From JBBQXY01 sp051004815 (GTDB lineage: Bacteria > Chloroflexota > Ktedonobacteria > Ktedonobacterales > Ktedonobacteraceae): a stretch of DNA of 11,881 bases. Position numbers and translations under genes: made by a program. Under the pieces are notes generated by a model. That model was not told where the DNA came from, searched no databases, and was given only the letters and a program-made list of their open reading frames with translations. The stretch spans positions 1-11,881 of the forward strand of contig JBPCJY010000090.1 in NCBI GenBank assembly GCA_051004815.1, given 5' to 3'. This document shows positions 5,141-11,881 of this stretch, in pieces. The stretch's first letter is position 1. Every line of letters starts with the position of its first letter.

Positions 5141-7794
5141 CCCTTCAGAAGAGTTCGCCTTTGGGCAATGAACAACATGTGTCTCTCGTTTTGGCACTGG
5201 ATGATGCCTCCGCCCAGCTTTTGCAAGTGGGGGGCAAAGGTGCTTCGCTGGCACGGATGGCAGCGGCGGGCTTGCCTGTACCACCTGGATTTTATGTCAC
5301 CACGGCAGCGTATCGCCGTTTTGTCGAGGAGAATGGGCTGCAAGAGAAGATTCTGGCGGCTGTCTCGGCTGCCACTGGCGATGATCCGACTGAACTCGAA
5401 GAGGCATCCAGACAGATTGGCCAGCTTTTTGCACAGGGGATGATACCGGATGAGATTGCCGCGGAGATAGTTCGTGCGTATGGTGCGCTCGGTGGGGGCG
5501 ATCTGCCCGTAGCGGTGCGTTCTTCCGCCACAGCTGAAGATCTGCCTGAGATGTCGTTTGCTGGTCAGCAGGAGACGTATCTCAACATGCAGGGCGATGT
5601 GATGGTACTCGATGCCGTCAAACGCTGCTGGGCTTCGCTGTGGACAGCGCGAGCAATTGGCTATCGCGCACGTCATGGCATTGCGCCCGAAGATGTGAGC
5701 TTGGCGGTGGTGGTACAGGAACTGGTAGCAGCCGACGCGGCGGGTATCCTCTTCACCGCGAATCCGCTGAGCGGAGCGCGTGAGCAGGTAATGATAAATG
5801 CAGCCTGGGGATTGGGTGAGGCAATTGTTGGTGGGCTGGTCACGCCCGATACTATTGTCGTTGAGAAGGCGAGCGGGGCCATTATCCAGCAGGACATCGC
5901 TGAGAAGGATGTGATGACGGTGCGCACAGCCGAAGGCACGCACGAGGAGCCTGTCCCCGCGGATAAGCGCAAAACGGCGGTACTGACTGCTGCGCAGGCG
6001 ACTGAGTTGGCAAGCATCGGAGTGCGGATTGAGGAGTTGTATGGTCAGCCGATGGATATTGAGTGGGCGATGAAGGATGGTCGTTTCTCCATCGTGCAGG
6101 CTCGCCCGATTACCACTTTGCGTGGTGACAATGTGGCGATCGAGGAGTGGAACGACAGTTTAGCCAGCGACTCTTTGTGGACGAACGGGAACCTGGGTGA
6201 AGCGGTGCCTGACGTGATGACGCCCTGCACATGGTCGCTGATCGAAGTATTCATGTCCGAGGCGACATCGCCGATGTTTGCGAAAGGGATCAGGGAGTAC
6301 CAGCCGATAGGGAACATTGGTGGACGATTTTACCTGAACATGAGCTTGACCATGACGATAGCCAAACTGTTCGGTATAGGCCAAAAGGGGTTCAAGGCAT
6401 CGATTGAGGAGGCTTTCGGGCGTGTCCCTGACGGCTTGGAGATTCCTTTGCTCTCGGTGTCACGCTGGCACTTGCTGAGGGCAATGCTGCCGATCGTGGT
6501 ACGTCTGCAACGGCGTGTGCGTGCCAATATGGCGAAGCTGCCAGCGTTCTTCGATGAGGCACCAGCACACTGCGAGACGTTACAGATCCGGATTCAGGCG
6601 GCGTCCAGCACTGCGGAATTGATCGATTTGTGGCAGACTGATCTGGGACCCTTTTTTCGTGAATGCAGCGGTATGTTGGAGGCCGTAACCAGACAGGATA
6701 GGAACTCGCTTGTCATGGTACGCGGCGATCTGCGCAAGCTAGTGGGCGAGGCTGATGCCAATGCGCTGCTGTCAGGGCTGAGCGTTGGTGCGAACCATCT
6801 AGCGAGCCTTGGGCTGCTGGTGGGCCTCGCGCAGTTGGAGCACGGCGAGATCGACCGTGCGACCTTTGTGCGGCAGTACGGCCACCGTTGTCCGCACGAG
6901 TTCGAGGTCTCTCTGCCGCGTCCAGTGGAGGACCCTGACTGGATTGATCAGCAGCTTGCGGCATTACGCGAGGCTCCGGTGGATGTACAGACGCTGCTCA
7001 CCCGCCAGCAGGAGGCACAGGCGACAGCATGGAAGCGATTTCAGCAACGCTATCCGCGCAAGGCAGCGAGGATGCGTCGGCGTATCGACAAGGCGGTGGC
7101 GGTGTTCCACGAACGGGAAGTGGCGCGTTCGGAGGTGATTCGCGTATTCAGGGTGCTGCGTGCGTTTGTCTTGCGTGCCGGTGAACTGACCGGGCTGGGT
7201 GATGCGCTGTTCTTTCTGTCGATTGATGAGGTGCTGGCTGTCCTTGGCGGTGATGAGAAGGCTCTGGCACATATTCCGGCCAGAAGTGCGCTTTATGAAC
7301 GCTACCGTGCATTGCCAGCGTATCCGACGCTTATTCGTGGGCATTTCGACCCATTCAAGTGGGCGACGGACCCGCAGCGGCGCAGTGACGTGTTCGACGC
7401 GAGTGGTGGCACTCGTGCGCCCGAAAGCTCGACGATCACGGGTTTTCCGGGTGTGGAGGGCGTGGTCGAAGGTCGGGCGAGGGTGATTGCCACAGCCGAG
7501 GAGGGCGACCAGTTGCAACCCGGCGAGATTCTGGTGACGATTGTGACGAATGTTGGTTGGACGCCGCTATTCCCCCGCGCAGCCGCGATTGTGACCGATG
7601 TTGGTGCGCCGCTGTCGCATGCCGCGATTGTGGCACGCGAACTGGGTATTCCCGCTGTCGTTGGCTGCGGCAATGCGACGATGCGTCTGCATAGTGGGGA
7701 TTGGGTGCGGGTTGATGGTAGACAGGGAACGGTGGAGTTGCTCAGGAGGGTGAATGGGGTAGATGGGGTGGAAACCGACGTAAAGGATGCTTGA
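5137..7794 (+). CDS. PEP-utilizing dikinase, rifampin phosphotransferase-like
   Basis: An 885-aa enzyme of the PPDK/PEP synthase superfamily. Residues about 15-335 are the ATP-grasp PPDK_N domain: VGGKGASLARM with K34, AVRSSATAEDLPEMSFAGQ with R128, VVVQELVAADAAGILFTANP, and IEWAMKDGRFSIVQARPITTL. A helical middle of about 430 residues follows, opening with LWTNGNLGEAVPDVMTPCTW. The swivelling phosphohistidine domain is at the C-terminus: VGAPLSHAAIVARELGIPAV with His828. PEP synthase and PPDK have a TIM-barrel after the His domain; here the protein ends there. That order (ATP, middle, His) and length match rifampin phosphotransferase, which inactivates the drug using ATP. Relatives of unknown substrate share this layout, so drug specificity is inferred. 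Coupled to the TetR gene by a 4-nt overlap. Confidence 0.85.
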   Translation: MTLQKSSPLGNEQHVSLVLALDDASAQLLQVGGKGASLARMAAAGLPVPPGFYVTTAAYRRFVEENGLQEKILAAVSAATGDDPTELEEASRQIGQLFAQGMIPDEIAAEIVRAYGALGGGDLPVAVRSSATAEDLPEMSFAGQQETYLNMQGDVMVLDAVKRCWASLWTARAIGYRARHGIAPEDVSLAVVVQELVAADAAGILFTANPLSGAREQVMINAAWGLGEAIVGGLVTPDTIVVEKASGAIIQQDIAEKDVMTVRTAEGTHEEPVPADKRKTAVLTAAQATELASIGVRIEELYGQPMDIEWAMKDGRFSIVQARPITTLRGDNVAIEEWNDSLASDSLWTNGNLGEAVPDVMTPCTWSLIEVFMSEATSPMFAKGIREYQPIGNIGGRFYLNMSLTMTIAKLFGIGQKGFKASIEEAFGRVPDGLEIPLLSVSRWHLLRAMLPIVVRLQRRVRANMAKLPAFFDEAPAHCETLQIRIQAASSTAELIDLWQTDLGPFFRECSGMLEAVTRQDRNSLVMVRGDLRKLVGEADANALLSGLSVGANHLASLGLLVGLAQLEHGEIDRATFVRQYGHRCPHEFEVSLPRPVEDPDWIDQQLAALREAPVDVQTLLTRQQEAQATAWKRFQQRYPRKAARMRRRIDKAVAVFHEREVARSEVIRVFRVLRAFVLRAGELTGLGDALFFLSIDEVLAVLGGDEKALAHIPARSALYERYRALPAYPTLIRGHFDPFKWATDPQRRSDVFDASGGTRAPESSTITGFPGVEGVVEGRARVIATAEEGDQLQPGEILVTIVTNVGWTPLFPRAAAIVTDVGAPLSHAAIVARELGIPAVVGCGNATMRLHSGDWVRVDGRQGTVELLRRVNGVDGVETDVKDA

Positions 7795-7803
7795 CACATA
7801 TTG

Positions 7804-7853
7804 GTAGTACCCTTTGCAAAAAATTTGTACCAGCTAATAGAACTGGGTACTAC
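7804..7853. promoter_or_regulatory. Inverted repeat enclosing a weak promoter upstream of the phosphotransferase remnant
   Basis: GTAGTACCC (7804-7812) and GGGTACTAC (7845-7853) are a perfect 9-bp inverted repeat 32 nt apart. An alternative inner pairing is GTACCAG (7828-7834) with CTGGGTAC (7843-7850). Between the outer arms lie a possible TTGCAA (7814-7819) and TAATAG (7835-7840), only 15 nt apart. It could be a paired operator or an RNA hairpin after the upstream gene; there is no T-run for a classical terminator. Confidence 0.4.
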
Positions 7854-7892
7854 TGCTGGTAAAAGAAAAGACAGAATGGGACAAGTGGAGCT

Positions 7893-8586
7893 ATGCGTGA
7901 ACCACCGAGGATTTCAGAGGAACACCTGCGAGTCTGTTTACAGGACCAGTATGACTTAAGCCCTGTCACGCTTGAGTTTCTTCCCCTGGGACATGATTAC
8001 AACGCCGGGATATATCGTGCGGTGAGCGAGCAGGGAACTCCCTATGCGCTTAAAGTCACGTCTCGACCTCTCTACGCACCACGGTGTCTGGTTCCCCACT
8101 ATCTCAACGAGCAGGGGATCACATTTGTCGTGGCTCCCATTCCTAGCAGGAGCGGTGCTTTGTGGATCCAGCTAGAGGATTGGACGGTGATCGTGTACCC
8201 CTGGATCGCCGGGGATACCAGCTTGACGGGGATGACGGACGAGCAGTGGCTTTCACTGGAAGGTTTTTTGGGGAAAGGCATCGGCGAGGGGGAATGTCAT
8301 TCTGAGCGCCGCGCAGAATCTCCGTGCGGCCCGACGAGAGATTCTTCGCGGCGCTCAGCATGACAGGCGAAGCCGGCGCGCTTCAAAAAACCTCCCAGTG
8401 AAAGACGAGCAGTGGAAGGAGGTGGGAACCATCTTCCAGCAGATTCACCAGATCGTGCTGCCGCTTATCAAGCCTCGGCCCATCTGCCCTCAGACCTTAC
8501 CGTTCACAGCAGGAAGAGATCTTGATGAGAGGGAACTGGCTGAACGAAGACAACTGAGAAATGAAACGTCTGTCAATTTTCGATGA
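7893..8586 (+). pseudogene. APH(9)-like spectinomycin/aminoglycoside phosphotransferase remnant, interrupted by a MITE and 3'-truncated
   Basis: The ATG at 7893 opens a frame with SEEHLRVCLQDQYDLSPVTL, YALKVTSR (the ATP-site lysine strand), IVYPWIAG and MTDEQW up to codon 119 (8247-8249). A 155-bp MITE plus its 11-bp duplication then adds 166 bp and shifts the frame. Removing 8250-8415 rejoins W119 to KEVGTIFQQIHQIVLPLIKP, which matches the TGKQWKQLGKVLRQIHE region of APH(9). Even then the frame stops at 8586 after 175 aa, while the family is about 320 aa, so the catalytic HxDxxxxN and DxD/DFG-type motifs are absent. The gene is dead for two reasons. It lies just after the rifampin-phosphotransferase-like gene, so a drug-resistance pair may once have existed here. 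Confidence 0.88.
8250..8404. mobile_element. MITE family A, copy 2 (155 bp, 11-bp target duplication) inside the phosphotransferase gene
   Basis: Terminal repeats CTTTCACTGGAAGGTTTTTT and the complement of CTCCCAGTGAAAG match copy 1 with one change. The exact 11-bp direct repeat ACGAGCAGTGG flanks the element at 8239-8249 and 8405-8415. The core arms at 8295-8322 and 8338-8365 pair around a 15-nt loop. The first ~70 bp are almost identical to copy 1 (1280-1461). The insertion breaks the host reading frame exactly at the duplication, which proves target and orientation of the host gene before insertion. Confidence 0.96.
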
Positions 8587-9066
8587 GGCTTGCTTTCTTG
8601 CTCGTTTATCGGCTATACTGGGATATGAGGTAATCCAAGTAGACTGCGAACAGCCCTAAAGGCGTGGTACACCCATGAAGGTAACAGACATAGCAGGTAA
8701 AAAACGAGGTCGCTACATTCCGAAATTCTATGTGTTTCGTGGCTTCCACCTGTCCACTTGTTACCCGTGACCTGAGATTTCTTCCCCCCGCGCTCTCGCT
8801 TTGTCTTGAAGAGGCGAGAAACTCCTGATTTTTTGCTCACCGCTTTACTGTTTTTGGAGCTTTCTCCTTGGCTAGCATGTATCTATCCGAAAGCAAGCTT
8901 CCTTAGTTTCTCAGTACGACTATCCCAGGGGATAGGTGTAAGCAACATTACCACAAGCATGAACATTCTGAGATGGTAGAGAGTAACAACTGCTGTCGAA
9001 TGCTGAACCGGTTGGCGGGCCGGGGTGGGATGTCTTTATTAGACCGCTTAATCAGAAAGGTTTTTT
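8587..9066. other. 480-bp intergenic region with no recognised gene
   Basis: No convincing gene is present. A possible promoter, TTGCTT (8590-8595), 18 nt, TATACT (8614-8619), points rightward with nothing recognisable after it. A 31-codon frame from the ATG at 8674 and a 75-codon GTG-start frame on the other strand (8613-8840) lack ribosome sites and known motifs. A weak hairpin TCTCGC...GCGAGA (8794-8819) followed by a T6 run (8829-8834) may be a terminator. A compact hairpin CTATCC-CAGG-GGATAG lies at 8920-8935. The start may hold the remains of the deleted phosphotransferase 3' end, or the target of an older deletion. Confidence 0.5.
9012..9040 (+). promoter_or_regulatory. Weak candidate promoter of the aminotransferase operon
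   Basis: TTGGCG (9012-9017), 17 nt and TTTATT (9035-9040) stand 27 nt before the ATG at 9067. Both hexamers are only fair matches; the true start may be further upstream in this long intergenic region. Confidence 0.3.
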
Positions 9067-10518
9067 ATGAGTACCGATGGCTTACTCAAGGCCCTCAACG
9101 ATTCTCAACGTTACCTCGATATTGTGCATAAGCCACAGTTAGGAAAGAGTGAAGCTGAGTGGTTGGTTGAGACCACCGTTAGCAACTTTGCCAAGTATTA
9201 CAATAGTGGTTTTATCGAGTATCGTAAATCAGTCGCCGAAGCAGGTGACTTCGCGGCAGTCGAGTGGACGGGGCGTGGTGCAACCTTTAAGGATGTGCTG
9301 GGACGTGAATATATTGACTGCCTGGGTGGGTTTGGTGTTTTCAACCTTGGTTGGGCGCATCCCAAAGTCGTGGGGGCCGTACAGGCACAATTAGAGAAAA
9401 GTCCATTGCCTACGCAAGAACTGCTTGATCCATTGCGTGGGATGTTGGCCCATTTGTTAGCTGAAATTACACCGGGTGATATCCAGTATAGCTTTTTTGT
9501 GGGTAGTGGCACGGAGGCCGTTGAAGGTGCCATGAAACTGGCCAAGTTGTATACGCGGAAGAGCGGATTTATTGCCTCAGTGCGCGGCTTCCATGGCAAA
9601 ACAACGGGTTCGCTGGCTCTCACCGGTAAGGCCATTTTCCGTCGTCCCGCTATGCCGCTGCATAATAATGTTTTTCATGTGCCGTATGGTGATGCCGATG
9701 CCGTTGAACAACAGTTGCGTATTGCGCGTGAAGTTGGGAATGATATCGCTGCCGTTATTATGGAGCCTGTGCAGGGCGAAGCGGGTGCGATTGTGCCGCC
9801 CGATGATTTCTGGCCACGTCTGCGCACGATTTGTGATGAATATGAAGTTTTGTTGATTGCTGATGAAGTGCAGACCGGAATGGGGCGTACTGGCAAGCTG
9901 TGGGGCGTTGATAACTGGGATGTCGCGCCAGATATTATTACCGCGGCGAAGGCTCTGGGTGGTGGCGTCATGCCTATTGGTGCTTTCATGTCCACCCCGA
10001 AGATCTGGAGCGTGATGAACAGCGACCCCTTCATTCATACCTCTACGACAGGTGGTAATCCGCTGGCCTGTGCTGCTGCTATTGCCGCTATTAATGTCAC
10101 GTTGGAAGAGCGCATTCCTGAGCAAGCTGCTGAAAAGGGAGCATACTTCATTGAGCAGTTGAAGGGAATTGCCGCCCGCCATAGCGATATCTACACGAAT
10201 ATTACCGGTAAAGGGCTGCTGATTGGTCAACATTTCATCAACGATGATATTGGTTATGCGGTCGCCTCGGGCCTTTTCAAACGCGGTGTTCTGATATCGG
10301 GTACACTGAATAACTCACGGGTCATTCGTGTTGAGCCGCCATTGGTGATTACGCGCGAAGAGATTGATACGATCCTGAATCGCCTGGAAGATACCTTGCA
10401 GGAGATTAGCGCGACCGTTTCGACGCCTGGATTGCCTGTGAAGAGCGAGGTTGTGACGACGCTTACAACACCTGCGCCTGCGCCCAAGGCCGTTGATACT
10501 GATACCGCCGTAGCATAG
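9067..10518 (+). CDS. Putrescine aminotransferase-like class III aminotransferase
   Basis: A 483-aa PLP enzyme that should move a terminal amino group of a diamine (putrescine, perhaps cadaverine) or lysine to 2-oxoglutarate. It aligns by eye along its length with E. coli PatA (YgjG): NSGFIEYRKSV, DCLGGFGVFNLG, QELLDPLRGMLA, FFVGSGTEAVEGAMKLAK, GFHGKTTGSLALTGKAIFRR, ADEVQTGMGRTGK with D266 for the PLP ring nitrogen, AAKALGGGVMPIGA with K295 for the Schiff base, TTGGNPLACAAA, and GTLNNSRVIRVEPPL. The last ~30 residues are a Pro/Thr/Val/Ala-rich tail not found in PatA (459 aa). The start ATG follows AGAAAGG (9054-9060) at 6 nt. The next gene starts 18 nt downstream, so the pair forms an operon. 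Ornithine- or acetylornithine-type activity is less likely given the PatA-specific blocks. Confidence 0.88.
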   Translation: MSTDGLLKALNDSQRYLDIVHKPQLGKSEAEWLVETTVSNFAKYYNSGFIEYRKSVAEAGDFAAVEWTGRGATFKDVLGREYIDCLGGFGVFNLGWAHPKVVGAVQAQLEKSPLPTQELLDPLRGMLAHLLAEITPGDIQYSFFVGSGTEAVEGAMKLAKLYTRKSGFIASVRGFHGKTTGSLALTGKAIFRRPAMPLHNNVFHVPYGDADAVEQQLRIAREVGNDIAAVIMEPVQGEAGAIVPPDDFWPRLRTICDEYEVLLIADEVQTGMGRTGKLWGVDNWDVAPDIITAAKALGGGVMPIGAFMSTPKIWSVMNSDPFIHTSTTGGNPLACAAAIAAINVTLEERIPEQAAEKGAYFIEQLKGIAARHSDIYTNITGKGLLIGQHFINDDIGYAVASGLFKRGVLISGTLNNSRVIRVEPPLVITREEIDTILNRLEDTLQEISATVSTPGLPVKSEVVTTLTTPAPAPKAVDTDTAVA

Positions 10519-10536
10519 CAAACAGGAGCAATTGAG

Positions 10537-11706
10537 ATGCATATTGTTGTGCTGGGCGGTGCCGGGGCGATGGGGCGCGTCACGGTACGCACGCTGACGG
10601 AATACGCGGATATTGATCAAATCACCATTGCTGACTACTCTGAGGAGCGAGCTCTTGCGCTCGCCGCCTCGTTACAGAGTAGTAAGATAGTGGTCAAGCA
10701 GATTGATGTCAATGATTTTGAGCGGGTTTCGCTGCTGATACGCGGGTCGGATGTTGTGTTGAGCGCGGTGGACTATGTATATAACCTGCCCGTACTGCGA
10801 GCGTGTATACAGGAGAAGGTGCATTACGCCGACCTGGGCGGTCTTTTCCATATGACGCGTACGCTGATGGCTTTGCACGAGGAGGCGGAGGCGGCGGGGA
10901 TCACGGCCATCCTGGGCATGGGTGGGACACCGGGGATTACGAACCTGCTGGCTCGTGCCGCCGTGGATAAGCTCGACCGCGTGGATAGTATCAAGGTGCA
11001 ACTTGGTTGTGGCGATGAGACGCCAACAACGGCCCCGCTGGTGGCTCCATACTCAATACGCACTATCTTGGATGAGTTTACCAAGTCGCCACAGGTTTTC
11101 CAGAATGGGGAGTGGTATGCGCAGCAACCGTTGACGGGCCAGGAAGAGTTAATTTTTCCTTTGCCGGTGGGGCGAGCCACAGCTATCTATTCGCTGCATT
11201 CGGAGTGTGCGAGTTTCCCCGTCTCTTTCCGCGAGAAGGGCATACGCTATGTCTCGTTCAAAATTGCCTTCCCCAGCGATTTCTTGAGCAAGCTGAAATT
11301 CCTGGTGGATATTGGTTTTGGTAGCGATGAGCCGATCAATGTGCGCGGCGTTAAAGTGTCCCCACGAGACGTGCTGGCGAAGCTGCTGGAAGCTGCCCCT
11401 GTTGAGGATGTCGAGCCACAGGATTGCGATGTTTTGCGTGTGGTGGTGGCTGGCGAGGCGGATGGGCAGCTGGTGGAGATTACGAATCAGGTGGTGGTGC
11501 TGCCCTATCGTCGCTGGGGGATTGGCGCGGGTGCGCTTGATACGGGGACACCGCTTGCTATTGCCGGACATATGCTTGCCAGCGGTGAAATCACGCGACG
11601 TGGTGCTTTTGGGCCGGAGATGTGCGTGCCAATTGAGTCTTTCTTCCATGAACTGGCTCGCTACGATATGCATGTGACGGAGACGAGGACGGTGGTGGTG
11701 GCGTAG
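10537..11706 (+). CDS. Saccharopine dehydrogenase family, lysine 6-dehydrogenase-like oxidoreductase
   Basis: A 389-aa NAD(P)-dependent enzyme. The Rossmann fold begins at once: MHIVVLGGAGAMGR with GAGAMG at 8-13, then TIADYS and DVVLSAVDY, then HYADLGG and ILGMGGTPGITNLLARAA. The C-terminal half (RGVKVSPRDVLAKLL, DCDVLRVVVAGEADGQLVEI, LASGEITRRGAFGPEMCVP) resembles Geobacillus lysine 6-dehydrogenase, which oxidatively deaminates the epsilon-amino group of lysine to a semialdehyde that cyclises. The ATG follows AGGAG (10524-10528) at 8 nt, 18 nt after the aminotransferase stop. Together the two enzymes suggest oxidation of lysine or diamines, though which acts on what cannot be read from sequence. 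Other saccharopine dehydrogenase-like reactions (carboxynorspermidine or saccharopine reduction) remain possible; carboxyspermidine-type chemistry would also suit a polyamine neighbour. Confidence 0.82.
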   Translation: MHIVVLGGAGAMGRVTVRTLTEYADIDQITIADYSEERALALAASLQSSKIVVKQIDVNDFERVSLLIRGSDVVLSAVDYVYNLPVLRACIQEKVHYADLGGLFHMTRTLMALHEEAEAAGITAILGMGGTPGITNLLARAAVDKLDRVDSIKVQLGCGDETPTTAPLVAPYSIRTILDEFTKSPQVFQNGEWYAQQPLTGQEELIFPLPVGRATAIYSLHSECASFPVSFREKGIRYVSFKIAFPSDFLSKLKFLVDIGFGSDEPINVRGVKVSPRDVLAKLLEAAPVEDVEPQDCDVLRVVVAGEADGQLVEITNQVVVLPYRRWGIGAGALDTGTPLAIAGHMLASGEITRRGAFGPEMCVPIESFFHELARYDMHVTETRTVVVA

Positions 11707-11734
11707 GCTACCCTCTCCGGCCCCGCCCCAGGGT

Positions 11735-11881
11735 CTTGCACAGGTAGGTTTTTGCAACGCCTGGTTCCTCGCCTTGTCATTCTGAGCGCCGCGAAGAATC
11801 TCTCGTGGCACGGAGATTCTTCGCAGCGCTCAGAATGACAGGTTCTGGAACTGGGTGGTGCAAAAAACCTACCTGTGCAAG
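11735..11881. mobile_element. MITE, family A variant (at least 147 bp, ends at window edge)
   Basis: The left end CTTGCACAGGTAGGTTTTT and the right end, complement of CCTACCTGTGCAAG, are terminal inverted repeats with one T length difference. They share the pattern CTT-CAC-GG-AGGTTTTT with family A but differ in three positions. Core arms 11775-11802 and 11813-11840 form a 28-bp stem with one mismatch. The right end coincides with the last base of the window, so the flanking duplication (expected near CCCCAGGGT before 11735) cannot be checked. It starts 28 nt after the dehydrogenase stop and could serve as its 3' RNA hairpin. Confidence 0.88.

Noticed and set aside
5119..5943. 274-codon minus-strand open frame
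   Set aside because: Antisense shadow of the PEP-utilizing enzyme gene, whose frame has clear motifs.
5137..7794. True phosphoenolpyruvate synthase (ppsA)
   Set aside because: The phosphohistidine domain is at the C-terminus and the PEP/pyruvate TIM-barrel domain that should follow it is absent.
8613..8840. 75-codon minus-strand frame (hydrophobic LLCLLPSWVYHAFRAV)
   Set aside because: GTG start without a ribosome site and no recognised family; kept only as a note in the intergenic entry.
9577..10233. 218-codon minus-strand open frame
   Set aside because: Antisense shadow of the aminotransferase gene.

Overview
The window reads as about 12 kb of chromosome from a GC-rich, soil-type bacterium. 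Genus-level assignment is not possible from sequence alone. My best guess is a Chloroflexota member of the Ktedonobacteria type, because of the mix of an F420-type luciferase-like oxidoreductase, TTG starts, AGGAGG ribosome sites and many small palindromic elements carrying a CATTCTGAGCGC-GCGAAGAATCT core. That core is seen in several phyla, so the guess is weak.

Layout. (1) 1-1184, minus: 5' part of a fused nuclease/N6-adenine methyltransferase restriction-modification protein, cut by the window edge. (2) 1185-1973: a gene-free repeat island with a MITE, a 330-bp nested inverted-repeat structure and a further repeat. (3) 1974-4104, minus: an F420-dependent LLM-class oxidoreductase and a membrane-anchored LCMT/TIGR00027-type methyltransferase. 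Each is intact except for one missing base. Two copies of a second MITE family, in opposite orientation, bracket the methyltransferase gene. (4) 4303-8586, plus: promoter, palindromic operator, TetR regulator, then (4-nt overlap) an 885-aa PEP-utilizing enzyme with the domain order of rifampin phosphotransferase, then the remnant of a spectinomycin/aminoglycoside phosphotransferase gene interrupted by a MITE and lacking its catalytic half. This looks like a drug-inactivation cassette. (5) 8587-9066: long intergenic stretch. (6) 9067-11706, plus: a two-gene operon of putrescine-aminotransferase-like and lysine-6-dehydrogenase/saccharopine-dehydrogenase-like enzymes, probably amine or lysine catabolism. 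(7) 11735-11881: a third MITE ending exactly at the window edge.

The most distinctive content is the small-element biology. One family has perfect 11-bp target duplications (two copies, one inside a gene) and a variant of its ends occurs at the right edge. A second family has 7-8-bp duplications. Both carry the same 28-bp palindromic core arms, but in inside-out arrangement. The window therefore shows gene disruption, promoter-proximal insertion and possible recombination substrates, all caused by non-autonomous elements with no transposase in view.
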